Source: Shewanella sp. SNU WT4 | GTDB taxonomy: Bacteria > Pseudomonadota > Gammaproteobacteria > Enterobacterales > Shewanellaceae | Assembly: GCF_006494715.1 (NCBI RefSeq) | Contig: NZ_CP041151.1 | Coordinates: forward strand, 1,054,001 to 1,118,000 | Direction: 5' to 3' | Length of the DNA: 64,000 nucleotides | In this document: positions 1-11,104 of the stretch, one piece after another | How the letters are laid out: each line of letters opens with the position of its first letter | Position numbering within the stretch: position 1 is the first letter of the stretch | The notes under the pieces: model-generated | Database searches by the model: none | The model's input: the letters and a program-made list of their open reading frames with translations, nothing else | Told to the model about the DNA's origin: nothing | Translations under genes and position numbers: made by a program

Positions 1-1
1 G

Positions 2-2420
<2,419 letters not shown>

Positions 2421-2553
2421 CCCATGTAACCATGAGCGATATCAAGCTTTGCCGCTGGCTTAAGAATTGGTGTGGTCTGTTTGAAAACCAGTTAACAACG
2501 ATAATCAAAATTAACCACTAGTACGCCCTTAGTACTCTTAATAGGAGCAATCC

Positions 2554-3351
2554 ATGCACTCAGATGTCAACGAGCTATTTCAGCAGTTATGGTTCGATTA
2601 TCTAAAGCTGACCCCGTCTGCCGCTAAGGTTCATCAATTACTTGGCGGCGGCCAAGCCATCATTAACGATCATATTGCGCTGCGCACCTTTAATCGCGGC
2701 GGTGTGGGACTTGCGGTACTCGCTGCGCATTTTGAGGCCTTAGGTTATGTGAGTTGCGGCGACTATGTGTTTACTAAGAAAAAGTTAATCGCTAAGCATT
2801 TTGAGCATGCTAATCCGCGTTTACCTAAGGTGTTTATCTCTGAGTTGCTGGTGGAGCAATGTAGCCCTGAGCTTGGGGTTATAGTTGATGATTTGCTAGC
2901 GCAAATGCAGCCTGCGGCCACCACGGCTGATAACTTCCTGTATTCAGGACGGCACTGGCACATTGATAGCGCCAGTTATCAGGCACTACTCGCTGAAAGT
3001 GAATATGCCGCGTGGGTGGCTGCCTTTGGTTATCGCGCTAATCACTTTACTGTGTCTATTAATGATTTAGCTGGCTTTAACACTGTCGCCGAAGTAAATA
3101 GCGCGCTTAAGCAGGCGGGCTTTATTCTTAACAGTGTGGGCGGTGAAATTAAAGGCGATAGAGAAGTCATGTTAGAGCAGTCCGCCACTATGGCTGATGT
3201 AATAGAGGTGGCTTTTAGCGATAAAACCTTAGCTATCCCGAGCTGCTTTTATGAATTTGCGCTGCGCTACCCCAAAGCCAATGGCGACTTGTATACCGGT
3301 TTTGTGGAAGCTTCTGCCGATAAGATTTTTGAATCGACCAATGCTATGTAA
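2554..3351 (+). CDS. DUF1338 family protein (HglS-like metal-dependent dioxygenase fold)
   Basis: A 265-residue member of the DUF1338 family. Longer members such as Pseudomonas HglS act on 2-oxoadipate as Fe(II)-dependent dioxygenase/decarboxylases. Candidate metal ligands by analogy are His40 (NDHIALRTF), His164 (RANHFTVSI) and Glu234 (FYEFALR). It is much shorter than HglS (about 460 residues), so its substrate should not be assumed. An AGGAG ribosome site precedes the ATG. It follows astD by 133 bp and ends at a terminator, suggesting a linked role in amino-acid catabolism. Confidence 0.85.
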   Translation: MHSDVNELFQQLWFDYLKLTPSAAKVHQLLGGGQAIINDHIALRTFNRGGVGLAVLAAHFEALGYVSCGDYVFTKKKLIAKHFEHANPRLPKVFISELLVEQCSPELGVIVDDLLAQMQPAATTADNFLYSGRHWHIDSASYQALLAESEYAAWVAAFGYRANHFTVSINDLAGFNTVAEVNSALKQAGFILNSVGGEIKGDREVMLEQSATMADVIEVAFSDKTLAIPSCFYEFALRYPKANGDLYTGFVEASADKIFESTNAM

Positions 3352-3375
3352 GTGGCAAAGCCAATGATAAATAGC

Positions 3376-3404
3376 AAAATGGGCTCGAATGAGCCCATTT
3401 TTTT
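3376..3404. terminator. Bidirectional intrinsic terminator after the ast/DUF1338 genes
   Basis: A stem AAAATGGGCTC / GAGCCCATTTT with a GAAT loop is followed by a T-run on the plus strand. The complementary strand also shows T's after the stem, so it can serve the convergent sensor kinase gene ending at 3412. Confidence 0.85.
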
Positions 3405-3411
3405 ATCTGTG

Positions 3412-4746
3412 TTATGACAAGTTCATCAATAAATTGACCTGTAACCCTGGCAGCGTTTCGCCATGAGTAAATTGCAGGCCGATATCATATTGCTCACAAA
3501 TCTCTTTAACGATAGAAAGCCCTAAACCATGGCCCATCACGCTTTCATCAAGGCGTTTACCGCGCTGCGTCAGCAAGGCTAATTGCTGGGTATCGACCCC
3601 TTTGCCATCATCGGTAATGCTAATGCGCACCTGCGAGCTCAACATAGTGATTTCTATGATGACTTTAGTATTTGCCCACTTAAAGGCATTATCGAGCAAG
3701 TTACCGACTAGCTCCATGCCATCTTCCCTATGAATAGGTAAGCGGGTGATGTCAGCGCTTAGCTGTAATTCGCACTCTATGGCCTTGTAATGATAAACCT
3801 TAGCTAAGGTCATCGTCAGGCTGTCGATATCTTTTGGAATGTTCATTTGCGCCGCAGGCAGCATATTGCCAGTGATCCTAGCGACTGCGAGCTTACGTTC
3901 TATCATGTGGCGAATGAGCTCAAGCTGCTGAGTTAAAGCCTCAGCCGTTTGCGGGTCTGTTAAGCCTAACACTTCCACTTGCTGCTGCATGACGGCGAGC
4001 GGCGTCTTGAGGCCGTGGCTGAGGTTGCCAAGATTGTGGCGGCTGCGCTCGATTTGATTGCTAGTGTAATCCAGCAGTTCGTTATAAGTGGTCGCAAGAG
4101 GCAATAATTCTGGTGGAATACCTTCTAACTCTAAGGTTTGGCTATCGCCATTGCGCAGACGAGTTAACGCTTGTTTTATCTTATTGATTGGCCTAAATGA
4201 TTGGCGCAGCACTAAAAATATGCCGCAGATCATGGTAAGCAGCATAGCTAAATTAATGAGTAACTTAGTACCGTAAATTTCACTAAAGACTTGGCGGCCA
4301 ATACTTAAGTCTTGCGCCACTGTGAGCGTGCCTGAGTGATAAGCTTTATTGGATGTGAGCCCCACAGACAATAATTGCATGTCATGCTTTTTAGGGCCGC
4401 GGGCTTGCCATACCCGTACTTCGCCTTTGGCTAGCGGCTTGATATTGAGCTGCTGATCCCACAAAGATCGCGAGCGAATTTCTTCATCGCCTAGATTCAG
4501 TTGGAAATAGCGCCCCGAAAACACCGGCGTATAAAAACTCGAGAGCTTGGACTCGTTAATGCTGATCTGGCCATCCTTGATTTCGGTGGCCATGATCACG
4601 TGCTCAAGATCTTCTTGTAAGCGGTTAATAATGGAGTCGTGAAAAGCCTGCCTCAGCATAGATTCAAACAAGAGCATGCCAAGGATGGTGCCTAATATAA
4701 CGAGTGCAGTCAGCCAAAGACTGAGCTTACTGCGAATGGACATCAT
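3412..4746 (-). CDS. PhoQ-like sensor histidine kinase
   Basis: Inner-membrane two-component kinase of 444 residues. A first transmembrane helix (about 8-28), a periplasmic sensing region (about 30-160), and a second helix (about 162-182) precede a HAMP-like segment. The H-box NLSHGLKTPLAV has the phospho-acceptor His244, and the H-box and N-box (GNLLDNAFKW) resemble PhoQ. DDGKGV and GHGLGLSIV complete the ATP-binding domain. Its start codon overlaps the regulator stop by one base, so the two are translationally coupled. The signal sensed cannot be read from sequence. Confidence 0.9.
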   Translation of the reverse strand: MMSIRSKLSLWLTALVILGTILGMLLFESMLRQAFHDSIINRLQEDLEHVIMATEIKDGQISINESKLSSFYTPVFSGRYFQLNLGDEEIRSRSLWDQQLNIKPLAKGEVRVWQARGPKKHDMQLLSVGLTSNKAYHSGTLTVAQDLSIGRQVFSEIYGTKLLINLAMLLTMICGIFLVLRQSFRPINKIKQALTRLRNGDSQTLELEGIPPELLPLATTYNELLDYTSNQIERSRHNLGNLSHGLKTPLAVMQQQVEVLGLTDPQTAEALTQQLELIRHMIERKLAVARITGNMLPAAQMNIPKDIDSLTMTLAKVYHYKAIECELQLSADITRLPIHREDGMELVGNLLDNAFKWANTKVIIEITMLSSQVRISITDDGKGVDTQQLALLTQRGKRLDESVMGHGLGLSIVKEICEQYDIGLQFTHGETLPGLQVNLLMNLS

Positions 4747-5432
4747 TAGCGCGGTTCACCACTCTCATTGCCATGGAAAATATAGCCTTGGCCACGGCGA
4801 GTCTCGATGGCACTTTTACCTAATTTTTTACGTAAATGAGTCACATACACTTCAACCACGTTGCTTTCTTTTTCATCATCAAATTGATAAAGCTTGTCGG
4901 TTAACTGGCTCTTAGACAGCAGCTTTTTAGGGGATAATAAAAAGATTTTCAGCAGTCTAAATTCCATCGCCGTCAGTTCAAACAAGGTATCGTTGACTGT
5001 AACTGTTTGCTCATCTTCATCTAAGGTCACGCCAGCCACGGTTAACTTTTTCTCTGGGCTATTCATGCGGCCACTGGCGCGTTGAATTAGTGCAGAAATC
5101 CGTGCTAATAGCTCTTGCGCATGAAAAGGTTTGGCTAAGTAATCATCGGCGCCGGCGTTAAAGCCTTCGACTTTTTCATGCCATTGGCTGCGGGCTGTGA
5201 GCATAATCACAGGAGTATTTACTCCTTGATGGCGCCAATTGGTTAATAGCTCTAAGCCATTACCGTCAGGTAAGCCAATATCTAAAATCACGCAGTCATA
5301 CTGAGTTTCTTTAATCAGGTAGTCGGCTTCGGCGGCTTTATCTGTGGTGTCGGTAATATAGCCCGCTTGCTTAAGTTGTTTTTGGAGTTCTTTTACTAAC
5401 AGGTGATTATCTTCAACGAGTAACAGTTTCAT
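4746..5432 (-). CDS. OmpR/PhoP-type response regulator
   Basis: DNA-binding response regulator of 228 residues. The receiver domain begins MKLLLVEDNH and has the phospho-acceptor Asp51 (VILDIGLPDG) and the conserved Lys in LAKPF. A winged-helix output domain ends in EVYVTHLRKKLG and RRGQGY. The start at 5432 is chosen over the longer frame from 5489 because receiver domains begin at MKLLLVEDN. It overlaps the end of the upstream PepSY gene and the start of the kinase gene, forming a tight three-gene unit. Confidence 0.92.
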   Translation of the reverse strand: MKLLLVEDNHLLVKELQKQLKQAGYITDTTDKAAEADYLIKETQYDCVILDIGLPDGNGLELLTNWRHQGVNTPVIMLTARSQWHEKVEGFNAGADDYLAKPFHAQELLARISALIQRASGRMNSPEKKLTVAGVTLDEDEQTVTVNDTLFELTAMEFRLLKIFLLSPKKLLSKSQLTDKLYQFDDEKESNVVEVYVTHLRKKLGKSAIETRRGQGYIFHGNESGEPR

Positions 5433-5760
5433 GATTTTGGCATTCACTAGGTAAAGGTGTGAGACTGCTTGGCTGACCAGTTTTGGCATCGATACTGAGG
5501 TCGATCAATTGACCAGCATTGAGTTTTAGTTGTAAATCATAACGCCATTTATCTTGCTGTTGATAGAGGTGGGCGTCGATCAATTTGCCATCGCAATAGT
5601 GGCTGACCAAAGTCAAAGTATCATCGAGTGACAGGATATGGCCACTCGCTACGAGTTGCTTAGCTTGATAATGATGTAATTCCGTGTCTTGACTAAAGAC
5701 TTGGCTGCTTAACATCAAAATGCTGAGATTGAATAGACATCGACTCACCAGCCTAATCAT
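5413..5760 (-). CDS. PepSY-like periplasmic protein encoded with the two-component system
   Basis: A 115-residue exported protein: a signal peptide (about 1-23, ending SSQVFSQ) and one PepSY-like domain, with LVASGHILSLDDTL followed by the strand-turn WRYDLQLKLNAGQLIDLSIDAKTG typical of such domains, here quoted in two parts (WRYDLQLKLNAG, LIDLSIDAKTG). PepSY proteins encoded with two-component systems are often thought to modulate the sensor; that role is inference here. AGGAG lies five bases before the ATG. The gene end overlaps the regulator start by 20 bp. Confidence 0.8.
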   Translation of the reverse strand: MIRLVSRCLFNLSILMLSSQVFSQDTELHHYQAKQLVASGHILSLDDTLTLVSHYCDGKLIDAHLYQQQDKWRYDLQLKLNAGQLIDLSIDAKTGQPSSLTPLPSECQNHETVTR

Positions 5761-5772
5761 CGACGCTCCTAT

Positions 5773-5804
5773 AAAAAAAATGGTTCAGAATTACTTCTGA
5801 ACCA
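5773..5804 (-). terminator. Intrinsic terminator of crp, lying in the leader of the PepSY operon
   Basis: Read on the minus strand, a perfect 10-bp stem (TGGTTCAGAA / TTCTGAACCA, four-base loop) is followed by eight T's. It lies after the crp stop, and the ribosome site of the PepSY gene begins just after the T-run. Confidence 0.9.
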
Positions 5805-5849
5805 CTCTAGCTTTTATGGCTTAAACTAAGCTGAACATCGCCTTAGCTA

Positions 5850-6485
5850 TTAGCGAGTACCATAGACAACTATGGTTTTACCATGCGCTTGAATAAGGCT
5901 TTGCTCTTCTAGCATTTTCAGGATACGCCCAACGGTTTCGCGTGAACAACCAACAATCTGGCCGATCTCTTGACGGGTGATCTTGATTTGCATGCCATCT
6001 GGATGCGTCATAGCATCAGGCTGTTTGGCCAAATGCAGTAATGTTTGGGCAATACGACCAGCTACGTCTAAGAAAGCTAAGTTACCTACTTTCTGGCTAG
6101 TGCTTTGTAAGCGGTAAGCCATTTGTGAGGCAAGCTTCATCAGAATTTCTGGATTAACTTGGATCAGCTGCTTGAATTTCTTATAAGAAATTTCGGCAAT
6201 CTCACAAGCCTGTTTAGCGCGAACCCAAGCGGTACGCTCAGCTTGTTCTTCAAACAGACCCAGTTCACCGATGAAATCACCCTGATTCAGATAAGACAGG
6301 ATCATTTCTTTACCTTCTTCATCTTTAATCAATACAGCGACAGAACCTTTAACTATGTAATATAAAGTGTCTGAGTCTTCACCTGCATGGATCAGAGTGC
6401 TTTTGGCTGGGTACTTGTGGATGTGACAGTGTGATAAAAACCACTCCAAGGTTGGATCTGGTTTTGGCTTACCAATCAGCGCCAT
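5850..6485 (-). CDS. crp: cAMP receptor protein CRP
   Basis: Global transcription regulator activated by cAMP. The 211-residue product starts [17 protein letters not shown], matching the usual CRP N-terminus, so the ATG at 6485 is used although the frame is open further upstream. The cyclic-nucleotide pocket shows [15 protein letters not shown], where the E. coli Arg-Ser pair is Arg-Thr. The recognition helix [17 protein letters not shown] is intact. In Shewanella CRP controls anaerobic respiration as well as carbon use (known of the genus). A strong terminator follows. Confidence 0.97.
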   Translation of the reverse strand: MALIGKPKPDPTLEWFLSHCHIHKYPAKSTLIHAGEDSDTLYYIVKGSVAVLIKDEEGKEMILSYLNQGDFIGELGLFEEQAERTAWVRAKQACEIAEISYKKFKQLIQVNPEILMKLASQMAYRLQSTSQKVGNLAFLDVAGRIAQTLLHLAKQPDAMTHPDGMQIKITRQEIGQIVGCSRETVGRILKMLEEQSLIQAHGKTIVVYGTR

Positions 6486-6978
6486 GCCTATGTTCCTCGA
6501 TTGATTAAAACGAAAATAAGAATATGCTAAATAAATCTCTACCGCCAACGATACTCGCTTAGTTTTCACCATTAGCCGGTTAAGGTAAATGGTTTACGTG
6601 AGTATAACGGCGAAGACTTATTTTAATTGACCGCTATTCTGCTACTTTAGTGATACATGTCAACTGTCGGCAGGTTAAAGCCACTTTAATTAAATGAACT
6701 CTGCAAACCATGTCACATCTTGCTGTTAAATTAAGCATTATTTACTTAGATTTACCTGCAAAATAAATATATCTTCTGCGTATTATGCGTTCTTGCAGTG
6801 TAATTCACCTAGTAAAACTTAGAGATGCGTCTATTTGTGAACTTTTTTTAAGAATACATGGTCGAATTTGCTGGTGAGTGGGTCATTTTGTCCTAAGGTT
6901 TACGCCAAATGTGACTTTGCAGGTAAATGCTGGCAGAATCAATTAATAGCTTGGTCGTGGTTTTTTCAGGAGGTTAGT
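6486..6978. other. crp upstream region, no gene seen
   Basis: About 490 bp between divergent crp and the TPR gene. It must hold both promoters. A frame extends upstream from the TPR gene to 6868 but has neither a ribosome site nor family resemblance. One TGTGA half-site occurs near 6836; no full CRP palindrome was found by eye. Confidence 0.5.
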
Positions 6979-7758
6979 TTGCAGGTAACACCTTGGTTTC
7001 ATTCTGTGTTTTTTATTGCTTGCCTGTCAGTTATCTCGCCAGTGCAGGCATTCTCCTTGCCACAACCTAAAGAGGAAGTCGCGGCCACTAAAGTGGCATT
7101 TATTCAGTTAAATGCAGATGCTGGTGATGCTGAGGCGCAGTTTTTACTCGGGCTTATGTCAATTTCAGGACGTTTTGTCCCAATTGACAAAGATGAGGGC
7201 ATAAAAAGGCTGCAACAAGCGGCGGCCCAGCAGCACCCGAAAGCGCTGCAGGCGTTAGCCGATATTTACTATGACGGTAAATTGGTGCCGCGTGACTTGA
7301 ACCAAGCGTTAACGGGCTACCAGCAGTTAGTCACCCAAGGCAATGAAGCCGCAAGATTTCGAATTGGATTAATTTATGCCGCTGGCGGTAAAGGTGTGGC
7401 GCGCGATTGCGGCCGCGCTGTCGATGAGTTCACCCAAGTGGGTGATACTGTTTCTTTGGGCAATGTGGTGTGGATATTATCGACTTGCCCAGAAGCTAAG
7501 CACAGAGATGGCGCGCGGGCGCTAAAACTTGGTTTAGAGTTATTGAAAAACAATCAACACGACCCATCGATACTGGATAACCTGGCGGCGGCTTACGCTG
7601 AAATGGGGGATTTTGGCGCCGCGGTGAAAGTTCAGCAGCAAGCCATTGATGCGTTAAGTCAAAACCCCAGTTTTGAGCAGCACGCCACTGAGTTTCGTTT
7701 ACGGTTAATTTCTTACTTAAATCGCCAAGCTTATCGCGAGGCGCTGCCGCTAAAATAA
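6979..7758 (+). CDS. Secreted Sel1/TPR-repeat protein
   Basis: A 259-residue exported protein with helical repeats. The likely start is the TTG at 6979: AGGAGG lies five bases upstream, and translation from there begins with a clean signal peptide (about 1-22, ending SPVQA). Sel1-type repeats follow, such as AEAQFLLGLMSISG and PKALQALADIYYDGKLV, then TPR-like helices near the C-terminus (LDNLAAAYAEMGDFGAAVKVQ). Such repeats bind protein or peptidoglycan partners; none can be named here. Convergent with prkB. Confidence 0.75.
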   Translation: MQVTPWFHSVFFIACLSVISPVQAFSLPQPKEEVAATKVAFIQLNADAGDAEAQFLLGLMSISGRFVPIDKDEGIKRLQQAAAQQHPKALQALADIYYDGKLVPRDLNQALTGYQQLVTQGNEAARFRIGLIYAAGGKGVARDCGRAVDEFTQVGDTVSLGNVVWILSTCPEAKHRDGARALKLGLELLKNNQHDPSILDNLAAAYAEMGDFGAAVKVQQQAIDALSQNPSFEQHATEFRLRLISYLNRQAYREALPLK

Positions 7759-8087
7759 CTTGCTTAATATCAGCATAGAAAGAGATCGCAAGCGTAGGCT
7801 TATGTCATTTAAATTGATGCCTACCGTTGGCTAATCTTAATGTTGCAGCTGGAAAATTGAGTTGGGTTAGTTAGGTTAATTATTTGGGCGAGATAGAAGG
7901 GGCGCGTCTGTCACTTGAAGGTAAATAGATCAAGTTGGGGGAATTTACCTAGCAAGCGTCAGACGCCTATTGTCAGCAATCGCTAACAACATAAATCCTA
8001 ATCTAACTCGCTGAAGTTAATCTTAATCTTGGCGCATCCACGCCTGTTTTTTTGTTCGGTTTGAGGCAGATGTTTTCTATCCGTTAG
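7759..8087. other. Convergent intergenic region with long imperfect hairpin
   Basis: No gene is seen between the convergent TPR gene and prkB. Positions 7901-7967 fold as one nested hairpin: GCGTCTG / CAGACGC, then CTTG / CAAG, then AGGTAAAT / ATTTACCT around a 16-base loop. It could be a terminator structure, a small RNA or a mobile miniature element; there is no clear T-run or target duplication. Confidence 0.55.
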
Positions 8088-8975
8088 CTATTCATCGACT
8101 GGTTTTAGCAGCAGTTTTCTTTTTTCAAATAAGTCGCGAATAAGCGGCGTAAGAATGAGCTTCATCGCTAGCGACATCTTGCCGCCAGGCACCACCATAG
8201 TATCCATTCTCGACATAAATGAGCCATGGATCATATTAAGGTAAGTCGGGAAATCCACTGCGCCTACGCCATTAAAACGTATCACCACAAAACTTTCATC
8301 TAGGCTTGGTATCTCTTTCGCGCTAAAAGGATTGGAGGTATCAACCGTCGGCACCCGCTGAAAGTTTATATGGGTGCGCGAAAACTGCGGCGTGATGCAA
8401 TTAATATAATCATCCATGCTCCGCACTATGGTTTTAGTCACTTTTTCGCGGCTATGGCCGCGCTCTGTGGTATCGCGCACTATCTTTTGGATCCACTCTA
8501 AGTTGACTATGGGCACCATACCTATGAGCAAATCTACATGCTTAGCAATATTGATATCATCAATAACTACGCCGCCATGTAGGCCTTCGTAAAACAGCAT
8601 ATCGGTATCGGGTTCAAGCGCTTGCCATTGGGTGAAAGTGCCGGGCATTTGATTAAAAGGCACGGCTTCATCAAAAGTGTGGAGATAGCGGCGAGTTTCG
8701 CCTTGGCCTGTGAGACCATACTGGCTAAAACATTGCTCAAGTTTTGCGAAATCATTGGCTTGGCTGCCAAAGTAGCTAATATTTAGCTTCTCTTTTTGTG
8801 CCTTACGGATCAACGCTTCCATTTCGACGCGGGTGTAGTTATGAAAGCTGTCGCCCTCTAAGCACGCGGCCTTAATCCCAAGCTGCCTAAAGATGTGATT
8901 AAAGGCGGTGGTGGTAGTGGTAGTGCCAGCCCCCGATGAGCCAGTCACTGCAATGATGGGATGTTTAGCTGACAT
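8088..8975 (-). CDS. prkB: Phosphoribulokinase-like protein PrkB
   Basis: A 295-residue member of the class I phosphoribulokinase family that lies near crp in many gammaproteobacteria that have no Calvin cycle. The nucleotide loop TGSSGAGTTT (residues 11-20) has the PRK-type GTT in place of GK(S/T). LLIGMVPIVNLEWIQKI and RDTTERGHSREKV match the family. The physiological substrate of this non-photosynthetic type is not established, so enzymatic function is inference. It follows yheT-yheU in the same direction with an 80-bp gap. Confidence 0.9.
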   Translation of the reverse strand: MSAKHPIIAVTGSSGAGTTTTTTAFNHIFRQLGIKAACLEGDSFHNYTRVEMEALIRKAQKEKLNISYFGSQANDFAKLEQCFSQYGLTGQGETRRYLHTFDEAVPFNQMPGTFTQWQALEPDTDMLFYEGLHGGVVIDDINIAKHVDLLIGMVPIVNLEWIQKIVRDTTERGHSREKVTKTIVRSMDDYINCITPQFSRTHINFQRVPTVDTSNPFSAKEIPSLDESFVVIRFNGVGAVDFPTYLNMIHGSFMSRMDTMVVPGGKMSLAMKLILTPLIRDLFEKRKLLLKPVDE

Positions 8976-9055
8976 GGATAGACCAAATGTTATCTTTATG
9001 ATTACTAAATGTTATACCTGTCATTGCTTAGGGGGTCAAATCGCAGCGCTTCCCC

Positions 9056-9289
9056 TTAGACACAATTCTGCGCTAAACGAATAGCGATACTCTCTTCTGC
9101 TTCACTGTATTCAACCACTAGTTCGCGACGCTTTAATGCCTGATGGCAACGAGCTACTGCGTGCTTTAGCGCTTCACTATCGAGCTCACCAAAGCCGCCG
9201 TCTTCAACTTGGGCAAACAAGTATTCTTTAATTAAATTATCGACGGTTTCGCTGGGTAGTTGTTGCAGCGATTCATAAGGTACAAGCAT
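9056..9289 (-). CDS. yheU: YheU family (UPF0270) small protein
   Basis: A 77-residue soluble protein of unknown function. It begins MLVPYESLQQLPSETVDNLI, as in E. coli YheU, and ends with the acidic EYSEAEESIAI segment. Its start overlaps the 3' end of yheT by 17 bp, and prkB follows, the same order as in E. coli (yheT-yheU-prkB). Assignment rests on similarity plus synteny; no biochemical role is claimed. Confidence 0.9.
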   Translation of the reverse strand: MLVPYESLQQLPSETVDNLIKEYLFAQVEDGGFGELDSEALKHAVARCHQALKRRELVVEYSEAEESIAIRLAQNCV

Positions 9290-10250
9290 GGTTGGCCTTC
9301 AGCAGTTGTAAAAAAGACAGCACACGTTTTTCAAGATAAAAACTGGGCTGCCATGGGGTGCCGCCATCAATAAAACCTACGTGGCCCCCAAAGGAGTGAA
9401 GCTCATATTCTACTTGGTTAGCTAACTGAGCGTTAGTGGGTATCACTTCTTGCCCCATAAAAGGATCATCTTTGGCATGCATCACTAAAGTGGGGGTGTT
9501 AATCGCTTTTAAATAGTGAAGGGCACTGGATTGCTGGTAATAATCATCGGCGCCTGTAAAGCCATGCAGGGGCGCGGTTATCTCATCATCAAACTGATAA
9601 AAACTAGTGAGCATATTAAGTTGGCTGGCCTTAATTGCATGGGGGTGTAGGCTGAGTTTTTGCTGGGTTTTAATCCGTAACCGCTTAAGTAAATGCGCTT
9701 GATATACTTGTGAAAATCCGCGGGTTAAACGCTTAGCGCAAGAGGCTAGTTGCAGCGGCGCCGATACCACCACGGCGCGCGTGATTTGGCTATTGCCGCC
9801 ACTTTCTCCAAGGTATTTAGCCAGCATGTTACCGCCAAGGGAGTAACCACAGGCATAAATGGGGGCATGGTTAGTTTCGCCGGCAATATGCACTAAACTT
9901 TGGCGTAAATCCGCCGTATCGCCACTGTGGTAACTGCGAGCAAGGCGGTTCATTTCGCCAGAGCAACTGCGGTGATGGTGCACTAGTGCGCATAGTCCCA
10001 GCTGTTGGCAGTGATGCAGCATACGCTTGATATAGTGAGATTGGCTGCTGCCTTCAAGCCCATGAATTAACAGCAATACTCCTTGATGGCGCTGTTGATA
10101 GTTGAGCCAGTCTACATCAATAAAATCACCATCAGATAATTCCAAGCGTTGCCGCCACAAGGGCACGTCTTTATAGCGGCTAAATACCGGCAAGATGGTT
10201 TGTAAATGCGGGTTTCTCGCCCACCAAGGCGGGTTATAGACAGTCGTCAT
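9273..10250 (-). CDS. yheT: YheT family alpha/beta hydrolase
   Basis: A 325-residue alpha/beta-hydrolase of the YheT/ABHD-like family. The nucleophile elbow is CGYSLGGNMLA, the acid is likely in HAKDDPFM and the histidine in FGGHVGFIDGG, giving a complete Ser-Asp-His triad. The N-terminal NPHLQTILPVF segment is characteristic of the family. The natural ester or thioester substrate is unknown. It is the first gene of a yheT-yheU-prkB unit, and a tandem palindrome lies about 40 bp upstream of its start and may regulate it. Confidence 0.92.
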   Translation of the reverse strand: MTTVYNPPWWARNPHLQTILPVFSRYKDVPLWRQRLELSDGDFIDVDWLNYQQRHQGVLLLIHGLEGSSQSHYIKRMLHHCQQLGLCALVHHHRSCSGEMNRLARSYHSGDTADLRQSLVHIAGETNHAPIYACGYSLGGNMLAKYLGESGGNSQITRAVVVSAPLQLASCAKRLTRGFSQVYQAHLLKRLRIKTQQKLSLHPHAIKASQLNMLTSFYQFDDEITAPLHGFTGADDYYQQSSALHYLKAINTPTLVMHAKDDPFMGQEVIPTNAQLANQVEYELHSFGGHVGFIDGGTPWQPSFYLEKRVLSFLQLLKANHACTL

Positions 10251-10582
10251 GATTTCAACTTTGGTCTGAGGTGTTTGTCATGGCTTGTTTAATAATTAAA
10301 CATGTGTTTAATTATTAAACACATGGCCGCGAAGTTGTTAATTATCAGCACTGATTCATGCGAGTCTGTGCTTGGTTTCTTATCTAAGTGACTAAATTAA
10401 CTGCTTAATATTAAAGATAGATTCAAGTTACTTAATGCATGTAACTCAAGGCTAAGTCATCAGTGCAGTCGCTGAGCTGATAGCTTAACTGATTGATACC
10501 ATGGTGCAACATAGCAGGCGCCCATTGCCAGCATAAATAGTTGAGTCAGCAGCCAGAGTGAAGCTAGCTCGCCGGAGTCAGG
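10251..10582. other. Divergent promoter region between yheT and the Tat-GMC genes
   Basis: 332 bp holding the palindrome at 10287-10320 and otherwise AT-rich sequence. No RNA gene or ORF with coding character is seen. Confidence 0.5.
10287..10320. promoter_or_regulatory. Perfect 34-bp palindrome: two 15-bp operator-like sites
   Basis: The 16-base arms are GTTTAATAATTAAACA and TGTTTAATTATTAAAC around TG. Each arm is itself a palindrome (GTTTAAT-N-ATTAAAC), so there are two nearly identical 15-bp sites four bases apart. This fits a dimeric repressor binding side by side, for example TetR- or MarR-type. It lies 37 bp upstream of yheT on the minus strand. The cognate regulator is unknown. Confidence 0.6.
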
Positions 10583-11104
10583 ATGAAACGACGTACATTT
10601 TTGATGGGAGCAGGGATTGCTACGATAGCGGCCGGCGCGGGCGTTGGTAGTTATCTCGTCCTGCACAATCGCGATATGGATCAGCAGCAATACGATCTGG
10701 TGTGGCTGACCTTTATGCCGGTTATTCTGGAAGGCGCTTTACCTAATATGCCTGAACCTCACAAGATAGCGCTTAATCGCACTCTGGACTCCATTCATGC
10801 CACTATCAGTGTCTTGCCACTAACGCAGCAGGATGAATTAGCTAGCCTATTATGGGCGCTTAATAACCGTTTAAGCTTGTGGCTACTGACAGGCTCTGTG
10901 ACTCCGTTAATCATGCGTGAGCCTAGTAGTCTGGCACAAGTGCTTGAAAGTTGGCGACTTGCGTCTATGGATGTGCAAATTCAAGCCTATCTCGGCCTTA
11001 AAGATGTGATCTTAGCTAGTTTCTATGCACTGCCAGAGCATTGGGCTGGGCTTGGCTATAAAAAGCCAGAGCTGATCCCCCCTGTGAATATGGAGGCCAA
11101 ATGA
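10583..11104 (+). CDS. Tat-signal small subunit encoded with a GMC oxidoreductase
   Basis: A 173-residue protein with a twin-arginine signal MKRRTFLMGAG and a hydrophobic run to about residue 26. The remainder is helical and resembles the small subunits of membrane-associated GMC dehydrogenases (gluconate 2-dehydrogenase subunit 3 type), though only weakly. The stop overlaps the next start (ATGA), so the pair is coupled. The flavoprotein has no signal of its own, so this subunit probably carries it through the Tat pore. No cytochrome c subunit is adjacent. Confidence 0.75.
   Translation: MKRRTFLMGAGIATIAAGAGVGSYLVLHNRDMDQQQYDLVWLTFMPVILEGALPNMPEPHKIALNRTLDSIHATISVLPLTQQDELASLLWALNNRLSLWLLTGSVTPLIMREPSSLAQVLESWRLASMDVQIQAYLGLKDVILASFYALPEHWAGLGYKKPELIPPVNMEAK

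Noticed and set aside
6820..6860. CRP autoregulatory site upstream of crp
   Set aside because: Only one TGTGA half-site is present and the partner half is poor.
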